Assembly: GCA_963716455.1 (NCBI GenBank)
Contig: CAVQTK010000010.1
Coordinates: 1-64,000, forward strand
Length of the DNA stretch: 64,000 nucleotides
Reading direction: 5' to 3'
Source of the DNA: CAVQTK01 sp963716455
GTDB lineage: Bacteria > Pseudomonadota > Gammaproteobacteria > Coxiellales > Coxiellaceae
In this document: piece by piece, positions 27,844 through 36,810 of the stretch
Layout of the letters: every line of letters starts with the position of its first letter
How positions within the stretch are numbered: position 1 is the first letter of the stretch
Program-made: the position numbers and the translations under genes
The notes under the pieces: generated by a model
Told to the model about the DNA's origin: nothing
What the model saw: the letters and a program-made list of their open reading frames with translations, nothing else
Database searches by the model: none

Positions 27844-28130
27844 ATTTTAACTACCTATTAATAACCTGTTTTAAAAAAATCTTTCATAAATAATAACTGT
27901 TCACGCACCGCTATAATCTAATCATATAAAACTATCCGCAAACTGAAAAACTGAATTTAAAACTGAGGTCATAATCACTACCTTGTAACTTTTATTTTCG
28001 TTGTGAATTGATTAAATTTTTATTTGTACAATACATTTATTTAATAATTCCAGTTCCGATTATAACGTAAGGTCAGAACTTTGTCTTTTAAAGAAAGAAA
28101 TCGATATCAATAATGGGATAAAAAATACAC
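27844..28130. other. AT-rich divergent spacer upstream of ftsE
   Basis: No gene or repeat seen. It separates the ankyrin gene (minus) from ftsE (plus). The ftsE promoter is at its right edge. Confidence 0.4.
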
Positions 28131-28158
28131 TTGCGGAATATCGCTGCTTACGTATAAT
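28131..28158 (+). promoter_or_regulatory. Sigma-70 promoter abutting the ftsE start codon
   Basis: TTGCGG (28131-28136), 16-base spacer, TATAAT (28153-28158). The ftsE ATG begins 7 bases after the -10 box, exactly where transcription would start, and no ribosome binding site precedes it. Confidence 0.6.
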
Positions 28159-28164
28159 CCTTTT

Positions 28165-28830
28165 ATGATTCGTTTTATTAATGTCAATAAAATTTATACT
28201 AATGGACATCAAGCCTTAACAAACATTAATTTTAGTCTCTCTCAAGGTGAGATGACCTTGCTGACTGGACATTCTGGTGCAGGGAAAACTACCCTACTGA
28301 AATTAATGATGCGCATTGAGAGACCTACTCGTGGGCAAATCTTATTGAATGGCAAGAACTTAGAGAAATTAGCACCTCGCCATATTCCTTGGTTGCGTCG
28401 ACGCATCGGGGTAATTTTTCAAAACTCTTTGCTTCTGTCTGAGCGTACTGTATTTGAAAATGTCGCGCTCCCTTTGGAAGTAAGTAGCTATTCGCATATG
28501 GAAATTAAGCGTCGAGTACGTGCCGCTCTAGAAAAAGTAGGACTTTTAACCAAAGAAAAACTTTATCCGTTGGCTTTATCAAGCGGTGAACAACAACGAG
28601 TAAGTATTGCTCGCGCTGTGGTTAACAAACCAGAAATTTTATTAGCAGATGAGCCGACAGGAAATTTGGATCCCAACTTATCCTTGGAAATTTTTAGATT
28701 ATTCGAAGCATTTAATCAGGTTGGAGTGACGGTGTTAATTGCCACGCATGATTTAAATTTGATTACTTCATTTCCTCACCGCTTAATTCGCTTACAGAAT
28801 GGCCATCTCATGGAGGACCGCAACCCGTGA
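28165..28830 (+). CDS. ftsE: FtsE, cell-division ABC-type ATPase
   Basis: FtsE with FtsX controls peptidoglycan hydrolases at the septum. The 221 residues are a complete ABC ATPase. The start MIRFINVNKIYTNG is family-typical, followed by Walker A GHSGAGKTTLL (about 36-46), the Q-loop IGVIFQNSLLL (about 80-90), signature LSSGEQQRVSIARA (about 138-151), Walker B ILLADEPTGNLD (about 160-171) and switch His ATHDL. The signature has LSSGE where LSGGE is usual. It overlaps ftsX by 4 bases (start GTG 28827). Confidence 0.95.
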   Translation: MIRFINVNKIYTNGHQALTNINFSLSQGEMTLLTGHSGAGKTTLLKLMMRIERPTRGQILLNGKNLEKLAPRHIPWLRRRIGVIFQNSLLLSERTVFENVALPLEVSSYSHMEIKRRVRAALEKVGLLTKEKLYPLALSSGEQQRVSIARAVVNKPEILLADEPTGNLDPNLSLEIFRLFEAFNQVGVTVLIATHDLNLITSFPHRLIRLQNGHLMEDRNP

Positions 28831-29756
28831 TTTTTTCCCGGATCCATAAAAGTTTTTTAAACCATTTACGCGCGCTCTTATTCGCATTAGGAGAATTATT
28901 ACGTAATCCCCTTTCAAGTAGTATGACTTTAATTGTTATTGGGATAGCGATGGCTTTCCCCGCAGGAATGTATGCATTGCTTAATAATGTGCAAAAAATT
29001 TCCGCACAATGGTACAATAGCCCAACTATTTCTTTATATCTAAAAACTCAGCTCTCTCAAAATCAATTAAATACTTTAATCAACACTCTTAGCCAACATC
29101 CAAATATTGCGGAAGTGAAATACATTTCACCTGAACAAGGCCTACAAGACCTAAAACAACAAATAGAGCTGGAGAATGCATTGCAAGCGTTACCAAAAAA
29201 TCCGTTACCAGGGGTATTGGTGGTCACTCCCAATATTAATTACCGTTCTCCTAGCACTCTACAAGAATTGGTTCTTGCTTTACAGCAATTACCTGATATA
29301 GAAACCAGTCAGTTAGATACTATTTGGCTAAAACGCCTTTATGAATTAATGACCTTAGGGGAACGGATCACGTATGGATTGATGTTATTGTTTAGTGTTG
29401 GTGTCGTGTTAATTGTTGGAAATACGATGCGTTTAGCAACCCAAAGTCACCGGCAAGAGATCATGGTCTTGCGGTTAGTAGGAGCAACCCACGCATTTAT
29501 TCGCCGCCCTTTACTTTACCGTGGGGCACTTTATGGAATTTTGGGTGGAATTATCGCTTGTATATTGGTAAGTAGTTTATTTTGGTGGCTTAAAGCTCCA
29601 GCTCAGCAATTAGCTGCAAGCTATCACGGATTCTGGCATTTACGAGGTTTAAATGTAACTGCACAAACAACGATCATTATCATCTGTGGCTTTTTAGGAC
29701 TCATGGGCTCGTGGCTGTCGGTTTCACAGCATCTTAGGGCTCCAGAAGATATATAA
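28827..29756 (+). CDS. ftsX: FtsX, cell-division membrane protein
   Basis: Polytopic partner of FtsE; its periplasmic loop recruits an activator of cell-wall amidases. Start is GTG 28827, overlapping the ftsE stop. The 309 residues have the first membrane segment near 32-52 (MTLIVIGIAMAFPAGMYALL), a periplasmic domain (about 55-170) with ISPEQGLQDLKQQ, then three membrane segments near 180-205, 227-248 and 278-298. This topology and length match FtsX. rpoH, the usual next gene, lies 4.4 kb downstream after an insertion of unrelated genes. Confidence 0.93.
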   Translation: MIFSRIHKSFLNHLRALLFALGELLRNPLSSSMTLIVIGIAMAFPAGMYALLNNVQKISAQWYNSPTISLYLKTQLSQNQLNTLINTLSQHPNIAEVKYISPEQGLQDLKQQIELENALQALPKNPLPGVLVVTPNINYRSPSTLQELVLALQQLPDIETSQLDTIWLKRLYELMTLGERITYGLMLLFSVGVVLIVGNTMRLATQSHRQEIMVLRLVGATHAFIRRPLLYRGALYGILGGIIACILVSSLFWWLKAPAQQLAASYHGFWHLRGLNVTAQTTIIIICGFLGLMGSWLSVSQHLRAPEDI

Positions 29757-29803
29757 AAAATCGAAAAATCGGGACAACAGTTATGTCGACCTTACAACGA
29801 TAT

Positions 29804-29845
29804 TAAAACGGCATCATTTCCGAAATGATGACGCCGCCTGTTTTA
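29804..29845 (+). terminator. Compound hairpin after ftsX
   Basis: Outer stem TAAAAC / GTTTTA encloses an inner stem ATCATTTC / GAAATGAT. It lies about 48 bases after the ftsX stop and ends in GTTTTATC. A fragment GGTTTTGCAAGAAGTCT follows at 29866, also present in the repeat at 1581-1683. Confidence 0.55.
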
Positions 29846-29887
29846 TCAAGAAGGCCCCGAAATACTGGTTTTGCAAGAAGTCTGCCG

Positions 29888-30124
29888 TTAACTATTTAAT
29901 TGTTGCAAAAAAGCTTGATCTGCCTGAAATTCTTGAATACTTGCAAAATAAGCAATCAGACGCAAATCCTTTACGCTAAAGCTAGCTAATAATTCCTCAC
30001 TCTGGAACAGTTCATTGGCAGCATAGTAAAATACTATTTGGTCTTCTATACGTTCAATTGCAAAAAGGATTTGTCCACCTTTTTCCTCAAAAATAAGATG
30101 CTTAATTTTGTATTCTATATTCAT
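29888..30124 (-). CDS. Small hypothetical protein
   Basis: Not recognised. A 78-residue soluble protein starting MNIEYKIKHLIFEEKGGQIL, with mixed acidic and aromatic composition, no signal or membrane segment, and no cysteine. AGAGG lies 10 bases upstream of ATG 30124, supporting it as a real gene. It is convergent with ftsX and divergent from the XRE regulator. A short regulator or accessory protein is possible, but nothing shows which. Confidence 0.55.
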   Translation of the reverse strand: MNIEYKIKHLIFEEKGGQILFAIERIEDQIVFYYAANELFQSEELLASFSVKDLRLIAYFASIQEFQADQAFLQQLNS

Positions 30125-30292
30125 ATAGCAATATCCTCTGAAAAGATGCTAACCGCTTAAGGTAGCGAAACAGCTTTTTGTAATCCGGGCTGCGCGGTGT
30201 ATCGTGAATCTCGCTCACGATATGCTTTGCATTCGGTCTCCTATTGTGTATCCTCTAGAAAGATTAAACTAAATCAGGAAAATCGTCAATAT

Positions 30293-30697
30293 ATGAACGA
30301 CTATAGTAAAATAGAAAATTTATCCAAATCCATACCTTTAAGACTAAAAATTGCTCGAATGGCACGTGGATTTAAAAATCGCAGTGCTTTTGCGCTTTCC
30401 TGTAATGCTCCCGTTACCACTTATCGTGCCCACGAGCGAGGGGACTATGAATTAAAAGCCAGCGATATAATTCGTTACACTACAGGGCTGGATATTTCTA
30501 TCCGGTGGCTACTTACCGGAGAAGGACATCCTTTAGAACATATTTCCCAGCCAAACTTAGATTCATTGGCCCAATTTTTATATTTTTTGCGTTTGGAAGA
30601 TAGCAAAGATGAGATAAAACAGTTTGTGATTAAAGAAGCTGCCAATTTGCTTAAAAAGAAAGGAAAAAGGGGCAAACAACATTCAGAAAATGATTAA
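30293..30697 (+). CDS. XRE-family DNA-binding protein
   Basis: From ATG 30293 a 134-residue protein with a Cro/CI-type helix-turn-helix at about 20-80: LRLKIARMARGFKNRSAFAL, then PVTTYRAHERGDYELKASDI, in the usual order (recognition helix followed by a W/H-E-x-G turn, here HERGDYE). IRWLLTGEGH follows, the common end of the phage-repressor-like class. The C-terminus is a basic helix. A longer reading from 30197 is open but has no ribosome binding site. It could be a domesticated phage repressor or a stress regulator. Targets are unknown. Confidence 0.8.
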   Translation: MNDYSKIENLSKSIPLRLKIARMARGFKNRSAFALSCNAPVTTYRAHERGDYELKASDIIRYTTGLDISIRWLLTGEGHPLEHISQPNLDSLAQFLYFLRLEDSKDEIKQFVIKEAANLLKKKGKRGKQHSEND

Positions 30698-30729
30698 ACT
30701 TAAATCCGCAGTTGCAATCTACTGCAAAG

Positions 30730-31764
30730 CTATTGTAATTTAAAACCTATCGCCGCTAAACGTTTTGCAAGACTGGGATGAGTAGAAAAAAAATCACTAA
30801 CAGAATGCTTATTTCCAATTCCAGCTAGAGTAGGATCAAACAAATAAGCTTCACGGCGAATAGATTCATGAGGCGTTTGATTATATTCTTGACTATAGTG
30901 TTCTTGGTGAGATTCATAATCACGCTGTATTTTTAATAAAGCAGTGGCTAAGGGTTCATTATCTCGCATTAATTCCACAGCACCTGCATCTGCCATATAT
31001 TCACGCGTGCGACTTAAAAATAAAACTAACAAAACGGTTATTAAAGGTAACACATAGCGTAAAATAACAATAGCTATTACTAGTCCATTTCCCCCTTCTC
31101 GCTCTCGATTACGCCGACTTCCAAAAACAATTCCATAAAACAAAATATCAATCAACATTAGCATTAAATTGGTCAATACAGAGGCCATTAAAGTTAATTT
31201 AATGTCCATATGTCGAATATGGCTTAATTCATGGGCCATAACTGCTTGAATTTCGTTACGATTGAGCTTTTCTAACAGTCCATTAGTTATAGCTACCATA
31301 GCTGATTTTTCACTATAGCCACTGGCAAAAGCATTCATATAATCTGCCTCAATAATAAAAACTCGAGGCATGTAACGTAATCCAGCAGCTACTTTCATTT
31401 CCTCTACAGTATTATAAAGTTGTTTTTCTTGAAGGGTTTTAGCGGTATTGGACGTAACTTCATGATATTCAGTACCTAGTAGCATTAACTTATCATGCCA
31501 TTTAAAAGTGATCCACAAAGAGATTAACGCAATGGCCAAGGTAATATAGGTAGCATGTGGAGTTAATTGCAATGTGACTAAAGCATAAATAATATTTTCT
31601 AAAGACGCCTGTGGATATTTTTCTGCATAAAGGAAAGTGTCGATAAATAGCCCTAGTAACACATATAATAAAACGAAAATACTTATCACCAAATAGGTAC
31701 GCCGTTGATTGCTATGTAATAATTGGCGCCAGTCTGGTGTGTGCCCTTTTATTAATTTTTCCAT
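30730..31764 (-). CDS. htpX: HtpX-like M48 membrane metalloprotease
   Basis: Zinc protease of the inner membrane for quality control of membrane proteins. The 344 residues have membrane segments near 24-45 and 60-80 and the zinc motif VMAHELSHIRHMD (HExxH) near 175-187. Two further membrane segments follow, then the third ligand region SRTREYMADAGAVEL near 250-265 and the end FSTHPSLAKRLAAIG. It is longer than E. coli HtpX (293) mainly at the N-terminus. It directly follows lemA (1-base gap), a pairing seen in many bacteria. Confidence 0.9.
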   Translation of the reverse strand: MEKLIKGHTPDWRQLLHSNQRRTYLVISIFVLLYVLLGLFIDTFLYAEKYPQASLENIIYALVTLQLTPHATYITLAIALISLWITFKWHDKLMLLGTEYHEVTSNTAKTLQEKQLYNTVEEMKVAAGLRYMPRVFIIEADYMNAFASGYSEKSAMVAITNGLLEKLNRNEIQAVMAHELSHIRHMDIKLTLMASVLTNLMLMLIDILFYGIVFGSRRNREREGGNGLVIAIVILRYVLPLITVLLVLFLSRTREYMADAGAVELMRDNEPLATALLKIQRDYESHQEHYSQEYNQTPHESIRREAYLFDPTLAGIGNKHSVSDFFSTHPSLAKRLAAIGFKLQ

Positions 31765-31765
31765 A

Positions 31766-32341
31766 TTACCAATTGACCGTGTAATCTTCTCTTTGCTTTA
31801 TTTTTTCTGGCTCCAAACTCCAATAAGGAAAATTGAAATCTAATTTGCTGGGGAAAATACTCACAATCATTGATTCAAAAAAAGACTTCTTTTTGGCATT
31901 ATAACGCTCGATACTATCGTTATAAGCTTGTTTAGCATAAGCCAATTTATTTTCGGTATTTACGATTTCTTCTTGTAAATGAAGGGCATTTTGGTTGGCT
32001 TTTAAGTCTGGATATTGCTCAAATACCACATTTAAGCCGGATAAAATTCCAGAAATTTTATTTTCCGCATTCATGCTAGCGGCAACATCACCTTCTTTTT
32101 TTGCAGATAATGCTTGATTGCGTAATGCTACTACATCTTTTAAGGTGGATTTTTCATAATCCATATAGTTTTTTACAACATTTATGAGAGATTCAAAGAC
32201 TTTATAGCGGCGATCTAGCTGAATATCAATTTGACGTTCATTATTACGAACCATTTCAATCATTGCTATTAAGGCATTGTAGATTGCTACAATAAAAATC
32301 GCTATGATCGCTAATATGACAATAATTACGATTAAGGTCAT
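31766..32341 (-). CDS. lemA: LemA family protein
   Basis: LemA proteins have one N-terminal membrane segment and a long helical domain. Their function is unsettled, but they occur with HtpX-type proteases. The 191 residues have the segment at about 2-26 (LIVIIVILAIIAIFIVAIYN), then NNERQIDIQLDRRYKVFESLINVVKNYMDYE in family order and KISGILSGLNVVFEQYPDLKAN at about 95-116. The C-terminal region reads SMIVSIFPSKLDFNFPYW. Length is normal. It is first gene of lemA-htpX. Confidence 0.92.
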   Translation of the reverse strand: MTLIVIIVILAIIAIFIVAIYNALIAMIEMVRNNERQIDIQLDRRYKVFESLINVVKNYMDYEKSTLKDVVALRNQALSAKKEGDVAASMNAENKISGILSGLNVVFEQYPDLKANQNALHLQEEIVNTENKLAYAKQAYNDSIERYNAKKKSFFESMIVSIFPSKLDFNFPYWSLEPEKIKQREDYTVNW

Positions 32342-32404
32342 GCTATTACCCCCTTCCCCTTATTAAAAATTTATTAATTCTATAAAATTATAGCACAATG
32401 TCTT

Positions 32405-32938
32405 TTAATTTATTCCAGACCAAACCAATTGACGCAAGGTTTCCGTTGGTGACACGCCACCTAAATTTTTCCGTTTTAAACCATTAATGTCTTCCTCTAA
32501 CTCCCAAAGACGCACCTCCTCCTGGTTTTTAGTTTGCGCATGTAAAAATCTTTTTTGATAAGCCGTTACAATACCCTGCATAATCTTTTTCATGCGATGA
32601 TTTTGCATGTAACCAAAAGTCACAGTGTTAAATGGATGAACTAAGTTTGAAATTCGCCAATCCGCTAAGCAATAATGCTCGCGTAGCATTTCTAAAATTT
32701 TACCTCGTAAATTTATGAACGATTGACCAAGCATGGGATCGTCAGAGGAATTTATTAAATCTATAGTAGAATATAAACTTTTAGTGTGTACATACAGAAG
32801 AAATCGACTCCCTGAAACGGTAACTATATCAGCGTACCAACTCCCCAAAATAGATAAATCCTTCTCTTTATTTATTGTTCTATATCTGGATTCAGGATCA
32901 AATTGTAAAATTAATTCTTCAACACATTGGATATGCAT
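32405..32938 (-). CDS. Hypothetical protein, DUF6933-like
   Basis: A 177-residue soluble protein. The N-terminal part (MHIQCVEELI, then ILGSWYADIVTVSGSRFLLYVHTKSLYS) resembles the DUF6933 domain, which has a short nucleic-acid or plasmid-like context in many bacteria and no known activity. The assignment is from memory and moderate. A C-terminal extension holds FNTVTFGYMQNHRMKKIMQG and a basic helix. GGAG lies about 10 bases upstream of ATG 32938. The start overlaps the end of ilvE by 28 bases, so it is read in the ilvE operon. Confidence 0.6.
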   Translation of the reverse strand: MHIQCVEELILQFDPESRYRTINKEKDLSILGSWYADIVTVSGSRFLLYVHTKSLYSTIDLINSSDDPMLGQSFINLRGKILEMLREHYCLADWRISNLVHPFNTVTFGYMQNHRMKKIMQGIVTAYQKRFLHAQTKNQEEVRLWELEEDINGLKRKNLGGVSPTETLRQLVWSGIN

Positions 32939-33987
32939 TCTTCTCCCGCTCCTTGTTTTTTTTGGAATTGATCAATGTCAACCAACCATTGAAAAGGGTC
33001 TATTTCTCCTCGGTGAATACGAGTTATTAATTCGTATAACTGCTTAGTCCTTGGCCCAGTAATGTATTGATTATAGACTTTTTCTTTCCCCCTGAATGTA
33101 ATTGACCCAATTGGTGTCACCACAGTTGCTGTGCCCGTGCAAAAACATTCATCCGCCTCTAACACGGTTTCAAGAGGAAGCTGAACTTCTAATACCTCTA
33201 AACCCAAGACTTCTCGTGCTAATTGAATAATGGAAGCCCGGGTTACTCCTGGTAAAATAGTACCATTTAATGCTGGGGTCAATAATTTGTCTTCTTTAAC
33301 ACAAAAAAAGTTAGCGACTCCAGCTTCTTCTACATAGCGATGTTCGGCTGCATCCAAGTAGATGTTACCCATAAAACCACGTTTCTTAGCTTCAGTCGTC
33401 CATGACAAAGTTAATGCATAATTACTAATCGACTTGACAGAGCCTGTCCCTCCAATTACAGCACGGGAAGAGGATTCAAACACTTCAAATTTGACTGGAC
33501 TTATTTCCCCATTTTTAAAATAGTTGCCTACGGGAGAAGTAAAAACTACGAAATTGTATGAAGGTGCAGGGCCCACTCCTAATATTGCACCACTTCCCCA
33601 TAAACAAGGTCGTATATAAAGGCTACCTAACCCCAGTGGCGGAATATAATTATGATTTTGACGAACAATCTCTATCATTACCTCCATAAAATGATCAAGA
33701 GGTACCGGGGGCATACAGAGACGTTGGGCGCCTTGAGCAAAGCGTTGCGCATTCATATCAGGGCGAAAAAGGACATTTCGCTCATCAATGGTTCGATAAG
33801 CCTTTAACCCCTCAAATATACCTTGACCATAATTTAGAACCCCCGCAGCTGGAGAGATGTTCAATGGCCCATAAGGCAAAAACTCACCCTTTTCCCAATT
33901 TTGATCTGTAGCGGTTTCTGCTACATACATGGATTTAGTCGGGGTCAGTTTAAAAGCTAAGTTTTGCCAATCTATTTTCGTTTCCAT
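32911..33987 (-). CDS. ilvE: Branched-chain amino acid aminotransferase
   Basis: PLP enzyme (fold type IV) that moves the amino group between branched-chain amino acids and 2-oxoglutarate. The 358 residues match the eukaryote-like BCAT II length rather than the 309-residue E. coli enzyme. Motifs in order: YGQGIFEGLKAYR (about 53-65), FRPDMNAQRFAQGAQRLCMPP (about 74-94), LYIRPCLWGSG, the PLP-lysine region TGSVKSISNYALTLSW (about 180-195), EEAGVANFFCVKED and LPGVTRASIIQLAREVL. In a host-dependent organism it may serve catabolism as much as synthesis. Confidence 0.92.
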   Translation of the reverse strand: METKIDWQNLAFKLTPTKSMYVAETATDQNWEKGEFLPYGPLNISPAAGVLNYGQGIFEGLKAYRTIDERNVLFRPDMNAQRFAQGAQRLCMPPVPLDHFMEVMIEIVRQNHNYIPPLGLGSLYIRPCLWGSGAILGVGPAPSYNFVVFTSPVGNYFKNGEISPVKFEVFESSSRAVIGGTGSVKSISNYALTLSWTTEAKKRGFMGNIYLDAAEHRYVEEAGVANFFCVKEDKLLTPALNGTILPGVTRASIIQLAREVLGLEVLEVQLPLETVLEADECFCTGTATVVTPIGSITFRGKEKVYNQYITGPRTKQLYELITRIHRGEIDPFQWLVDIDQFQKKQGAGEECISNVLKN

Positions 33988-34151
33988 ATCCGTTTTATAA
34001 TAGCACCACTTATTTTTTTAAACAAGTTCATTTTTTAGACATTTATATTAAGCTACTAGTGCAGTGAGCCAACTTAGTGTCAGATAAGTAGAAGTTCTAT
34101 TAAAAATTTGTTAAAATGTCAAAAAGTTAATTTATTTCCAATTCTCAAGCA

Positions 34152-34182
34152 ACCGCGGCAAGATGCGGTGAATACATTTTAA
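34152..34182. repeat. Diverged copy of the CCCCGCGGCAAGC repeat (copy 4)
   Basis: Reads ACCGCGGCAAGATGCGGTGA then ATACATTTT. It lies in the rpoH leader 27 bases before the start codon, like copy 2 in front of surA. Confidence 0.5.
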
Positions 34183-34208
34183 AGAAGTAATTTTTTCGAG
34201 GCATTAGC

Positions 34209-35066
34209 ATGAGTACACAACTACAATGTATAGATCAATCACTCCCTGTAGGAAGCCTGGGGGCATATATTCATTGGGCAAATCAAATTCCGATGTTGAC
34301 TCCAGAAGAAGAACATGATTTAGCGACACGTCTAATTCAACATAAAGATTTAAATGCAGCACGTAAATTAGTACTCAGTCACTTGCGCTTAGTAGTCCGT
34401 ATTGCACGTAGTTATGAAGGTTATGGACTTCAACAAGCTGATCTTATCCAAGAAGGAAATATCGGGCTAATGAAAGCGGTTAAACGTTTTGACCCCAAAA
34501 TAGGCGTGCGTTTAGTTTCCTTTGCTGTCCATTGGATTCGAGCAGAAATACACGAATTTGTTCTTAAAAATTGGCGTATCGTAAAAATCGCTACCACTAA
34601 AGCACAACGCAAACTGTTTTTTAATTTACGTAAATTAACTAAAAGTCACAATTGGTTAAATAACAAAGAAATAGAAACAGTTGCCACAGAGTTAAAAGTT
34701 AGCCATAGAGATGTTCGTCAAATGGAAGCGCGTCTCAACAATTTTGATGAATCCTTTGACGGCTATGATACTGAAAGTGCCAGCGAGACTAACTGGGTAG
34801 CACCCGCTGATTATTTAGAAGATTATCGTTACAGCCCTGCACTTATGCTGGAAAAACAAAATTGGCAGGATCAAAGGCACGACACACTTCATCAAGCACT
34901 CGAGCAATTAGATGAGCGTAGTCGTGAAATTTTAAAGCAACGTTGGCTAAATGACGAAAAAGCGACTCTTCACGAATTAGCAACCAAGTATTCCATATCG
35001 GCGGAAAGAATTCGACAATTAGAAAAAAATGCGATGACCAAAATACGTGAAGCAGTCACAGAATAG
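34209..35066 (+). CDS. rpoH: RpoH, heat-shock sigma factor sigma-32
   Basis: Directs RNA polymerase to heat-shock promoters. The 285 residues match RpoH in length. Region 1.2 has GSLGAYIHWANQIPMLTPEEE (about 17-37). Region 2 has LVLSHLRLVVRIARSYEGYG, then QADLIQEGNIGLMKAVKRFDP and the -10 recognition segment VHWIRAEIHEFVLKNW. The RpoH box follows with QRKLFFNLRK. Region 4 has LDERSREILKQRWL and ISAERIRQLEKNAMTKIRE. It is 41 bases upstream of a Com1-like thiol oxidoreductase gene, with an AAAAGGAG ribosome binding site between. Confidence 0.96.
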   Translation: MSTQLQCIDQSLPVGSLGAYIHWANQIPMLTPEEEHDLATRLIQHKDLNAARKLVLSHLRLVVRIARSYEGYGLQQADLIQEGNIGLMKAVKRFDPKIGVRLVSFAVHWIRAEIHEFVLKNWRIVKIATTKAQRKLFFNLRKLTKSHNWLNNKEIETVATELKVSHRDVRQMEARLNNFDESFDGYDTESASETNWVAPADYLEDYRYSPALMLEKQNWQDQRHDTLHQALEQLDERSREILKQRWLNDEKATLHELATKYSISAERIRQLEKNAMTKIREAVTE

Positions 35067-35107
35067 TCAAGAGCCAAGCTACTAAGATTTTTAAAAAGGA
35101 GAACATA

Positions 35108-35893
35108 ATGTTAAAAAAAATACTTACCTGTGCCATTGCACTCATCACTGTATTAGTATCCATACCACTTTATGCTGTAGTCAAAGATGATACTTCTTCT
35201 TTTAATCCTGAACAGCAAAAAGCTATTCAAAAAATTATTCATGATTATTTAGTGAATCAACCTGAAGTCTTAATCGAAGCCTCACAAGCTTTACAAGAAA
35301 AACAAATGCAACAAGCCAAAACTCAAGCTTTACGTGGCATAACCCAAAATAAAGATAAACTCTTTAACGATCCTAATTCGCCAATCGGAGGCAACCCCAA
35401 TGGAACTATCAATCTAGTTGAGTTTTTCGATTATAATTGCGGCCATTGTAAAACCAGCCAGCCAATTCTAGAAAAGCTTTTGAACGCTAACAAAGACGTA
35501 AAAATTATTTATAAAGAATTTCCTATCTTTGGCGCCAGCTCAGATTTTGCTGCAAAGGCAGCATTGGCAGCAGCCAAGCAGAATAAATATGCGGAGTTTC
35601 ATAGTGCACTTTTTAAAGTTAATGGTGCCCTTAATGAAAACAAAATATTGGAAATAGCTAAAGACAATCACATAAATGTTGATCAGCTAAAAAAAGATAT
35701 GAATTCTGAGAGCATCAAGCAAGAATTATCCAATAATTTTAATTTAGCCAAAGCCTTAGAGTTAGAAGGTACTCCGAGTTTTGTACTGAGTAGTAGGTCT
35801 TTAACTCAATTTGATTTTATTCCTGGCGCTGTATCAGAACAATCTTTACAACAAGCTATTAATAAAATTAAACAGAAAAAAGATGCAAATTGA
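35108..35893 (+). CDS. Com1/DsbA-type periplasmic thiol:disulfide oxidoreductase
   Basis: Related to Coxiella Com1 and Legionella DsbA2, dimeric DsbA-like proteins that form or isomerise disulfides in periplasmic and Dot/Icm proteins. The 261 residues have a signal peptide (about 1-23), an N-terminal helical dimerisation segment (about 40-85, QQKAIQKIIHDYLVNQPEV) and a thioredoxin fold. The active site FDYNCGHCKTSQ lies near 110-121 (CGHC) and the cis-proline EGTPSFVL near 221-228. It follows rpoH by 41 bases and is followed at once by glyQ. Confidence 0.92.
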   Translation: MLKKILTCAIALITVLVSIPLYAVVKDDTSSFNPEQQKAIQKIIHDYLVNQPEVLIEASQALQEKQMQQAKTQALRGITQNKDKLFNDPNSPIGGNPNGTINLVEFFDYNCGHCKTSQPILEKLLNANKDVKIIYKEFPIFGASSDFAAKAALAAAKQNKYAEFHSALFKVNGALNENKILEIAKDNHINVDQLKKDMNSESIKQELSNNFNLAKALELEGTPSFVLSSRSLTQFDFIPGAVSEQSLQQAINKIKQKKDAN

Positions 35894-36810
35894 ATTCATT
35901 AATAGCTAAAAAAATGAATTTTCAGCAAATGATTTTAGAGCTCCAGCAATATTGGGCGGAGCTTGGCTGCGTTCTGCTACAACCTTTTGATATGGAGGTA
36001 GGGGCCGGTACTTTTCATCCTGCCACCTTTTTACGCGCGATCGGTCCAGAGCCTTGGAGAGCCGCTTTTGTACAACCCTCACGTAGACCTACTGATGGTC
36101 GTTATGGAGAAAATCCAAATCGGGGCCAACATTATTATCAATTACAAATCATATTAAAACCCTCACCCGATAATATTCAGGAACTCTATATTAATTCATT
36201 GAAAAAATTAGGAGTTGATCCTCTAGAGCATGATCTTCGCTTTGTTGAAGACAACTGGGAATCCCCCACATTAGGTGCTTGGGGCTTAGGTTGGGAAGTA
36301 TGGCAAGATGGCATGGAAATTACTCAATTTACCTATTTCCAACAAGTGGGTGGCCTAGATTGTCACCCAATCACCGGGGAACTTACCTATGGCTTAGAAC
36401 GTCTCGCAATGTTTTTGCAGGGTAAAGATAATATGTATGATTTGGTGTGGAATACTGGGCCATCCGGAGATGTGACCTATGGCAATGTTTTTCATCAAAA
36501 TGAAGTAGAGTTGTCTGCTTATAATTTTAAATTTGCAAATGTTGAGCTGTTATTAAGCCAATTCGATATTTACGAACAAGAAGTGAACCGACTACTTAAT
36601 GAGCAATTACCCCTAGCTGCTTACGAAATGGTTCTAAAAGCGTCTCATACTTTTAATTTGCTGGATGCACGTCAAGCTATTGCAGTTACGGAGCGACAAC
36701 GTTTTATTCTACGAATTCGTAAGCTATCCCAAAGCGTAGCTCAAGCTTACTATGATTCTCGGCAACGCTTAGGATTCCCTCTGCTACCAAGAGCTAAACC
36801 TCATGGATAA
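35890..36810 (+). CDS. glyQ: GlyQ, glycyl-tRNA synthetase alpha subunit
   Basis: Catalytic subunit of the bacterial alpha2-beta2 glycyl-tRNA synthetase. It carries the class II core: LQPFDMEVGAGTFHPATF (about 31-48), RAAFVQPSRRPTDGRYGENP (motif 2 region), VEDNWESPTLGAWGLGWEVW and TYGLERLAMFLQG (motif 3). Start is TTG 35890, overlapping the preceding stop (TTGA). ATG 35914 gives MNFQQMILEL, also acceptable, and neither has a clear ribosome binding site. Up to 306 residues, normal length. It overlaps glyS by 8 bases. Confidence 0.95.
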   Translation: MNSLIAKKMNFQQMILELQQYWAELGCVLLQPFDMEVGAGTFHPATFLRAIGPEPWRAAFVQPSRRPTDGRYGENPNRGQHYYQLQIILKPSPDNIQELYINSLKKLGVDPLEHDLRFVEDNWESPTLGAWGLGWEVWQDGMEITQFTYFQQVGGLDCHPITGELTYGLERLAMFLQGKDNMYDLVWNTGPSGDVTYGNVFHQNEVELSAYNFKFANVELLLSQFDIYEQEVNRLLNEQLPLAAYEMVLKASHTFNLLDARQAIAVTERQRFILRIRKLSQSVAQAYYDSRQRLGFPLLPRAKPHG

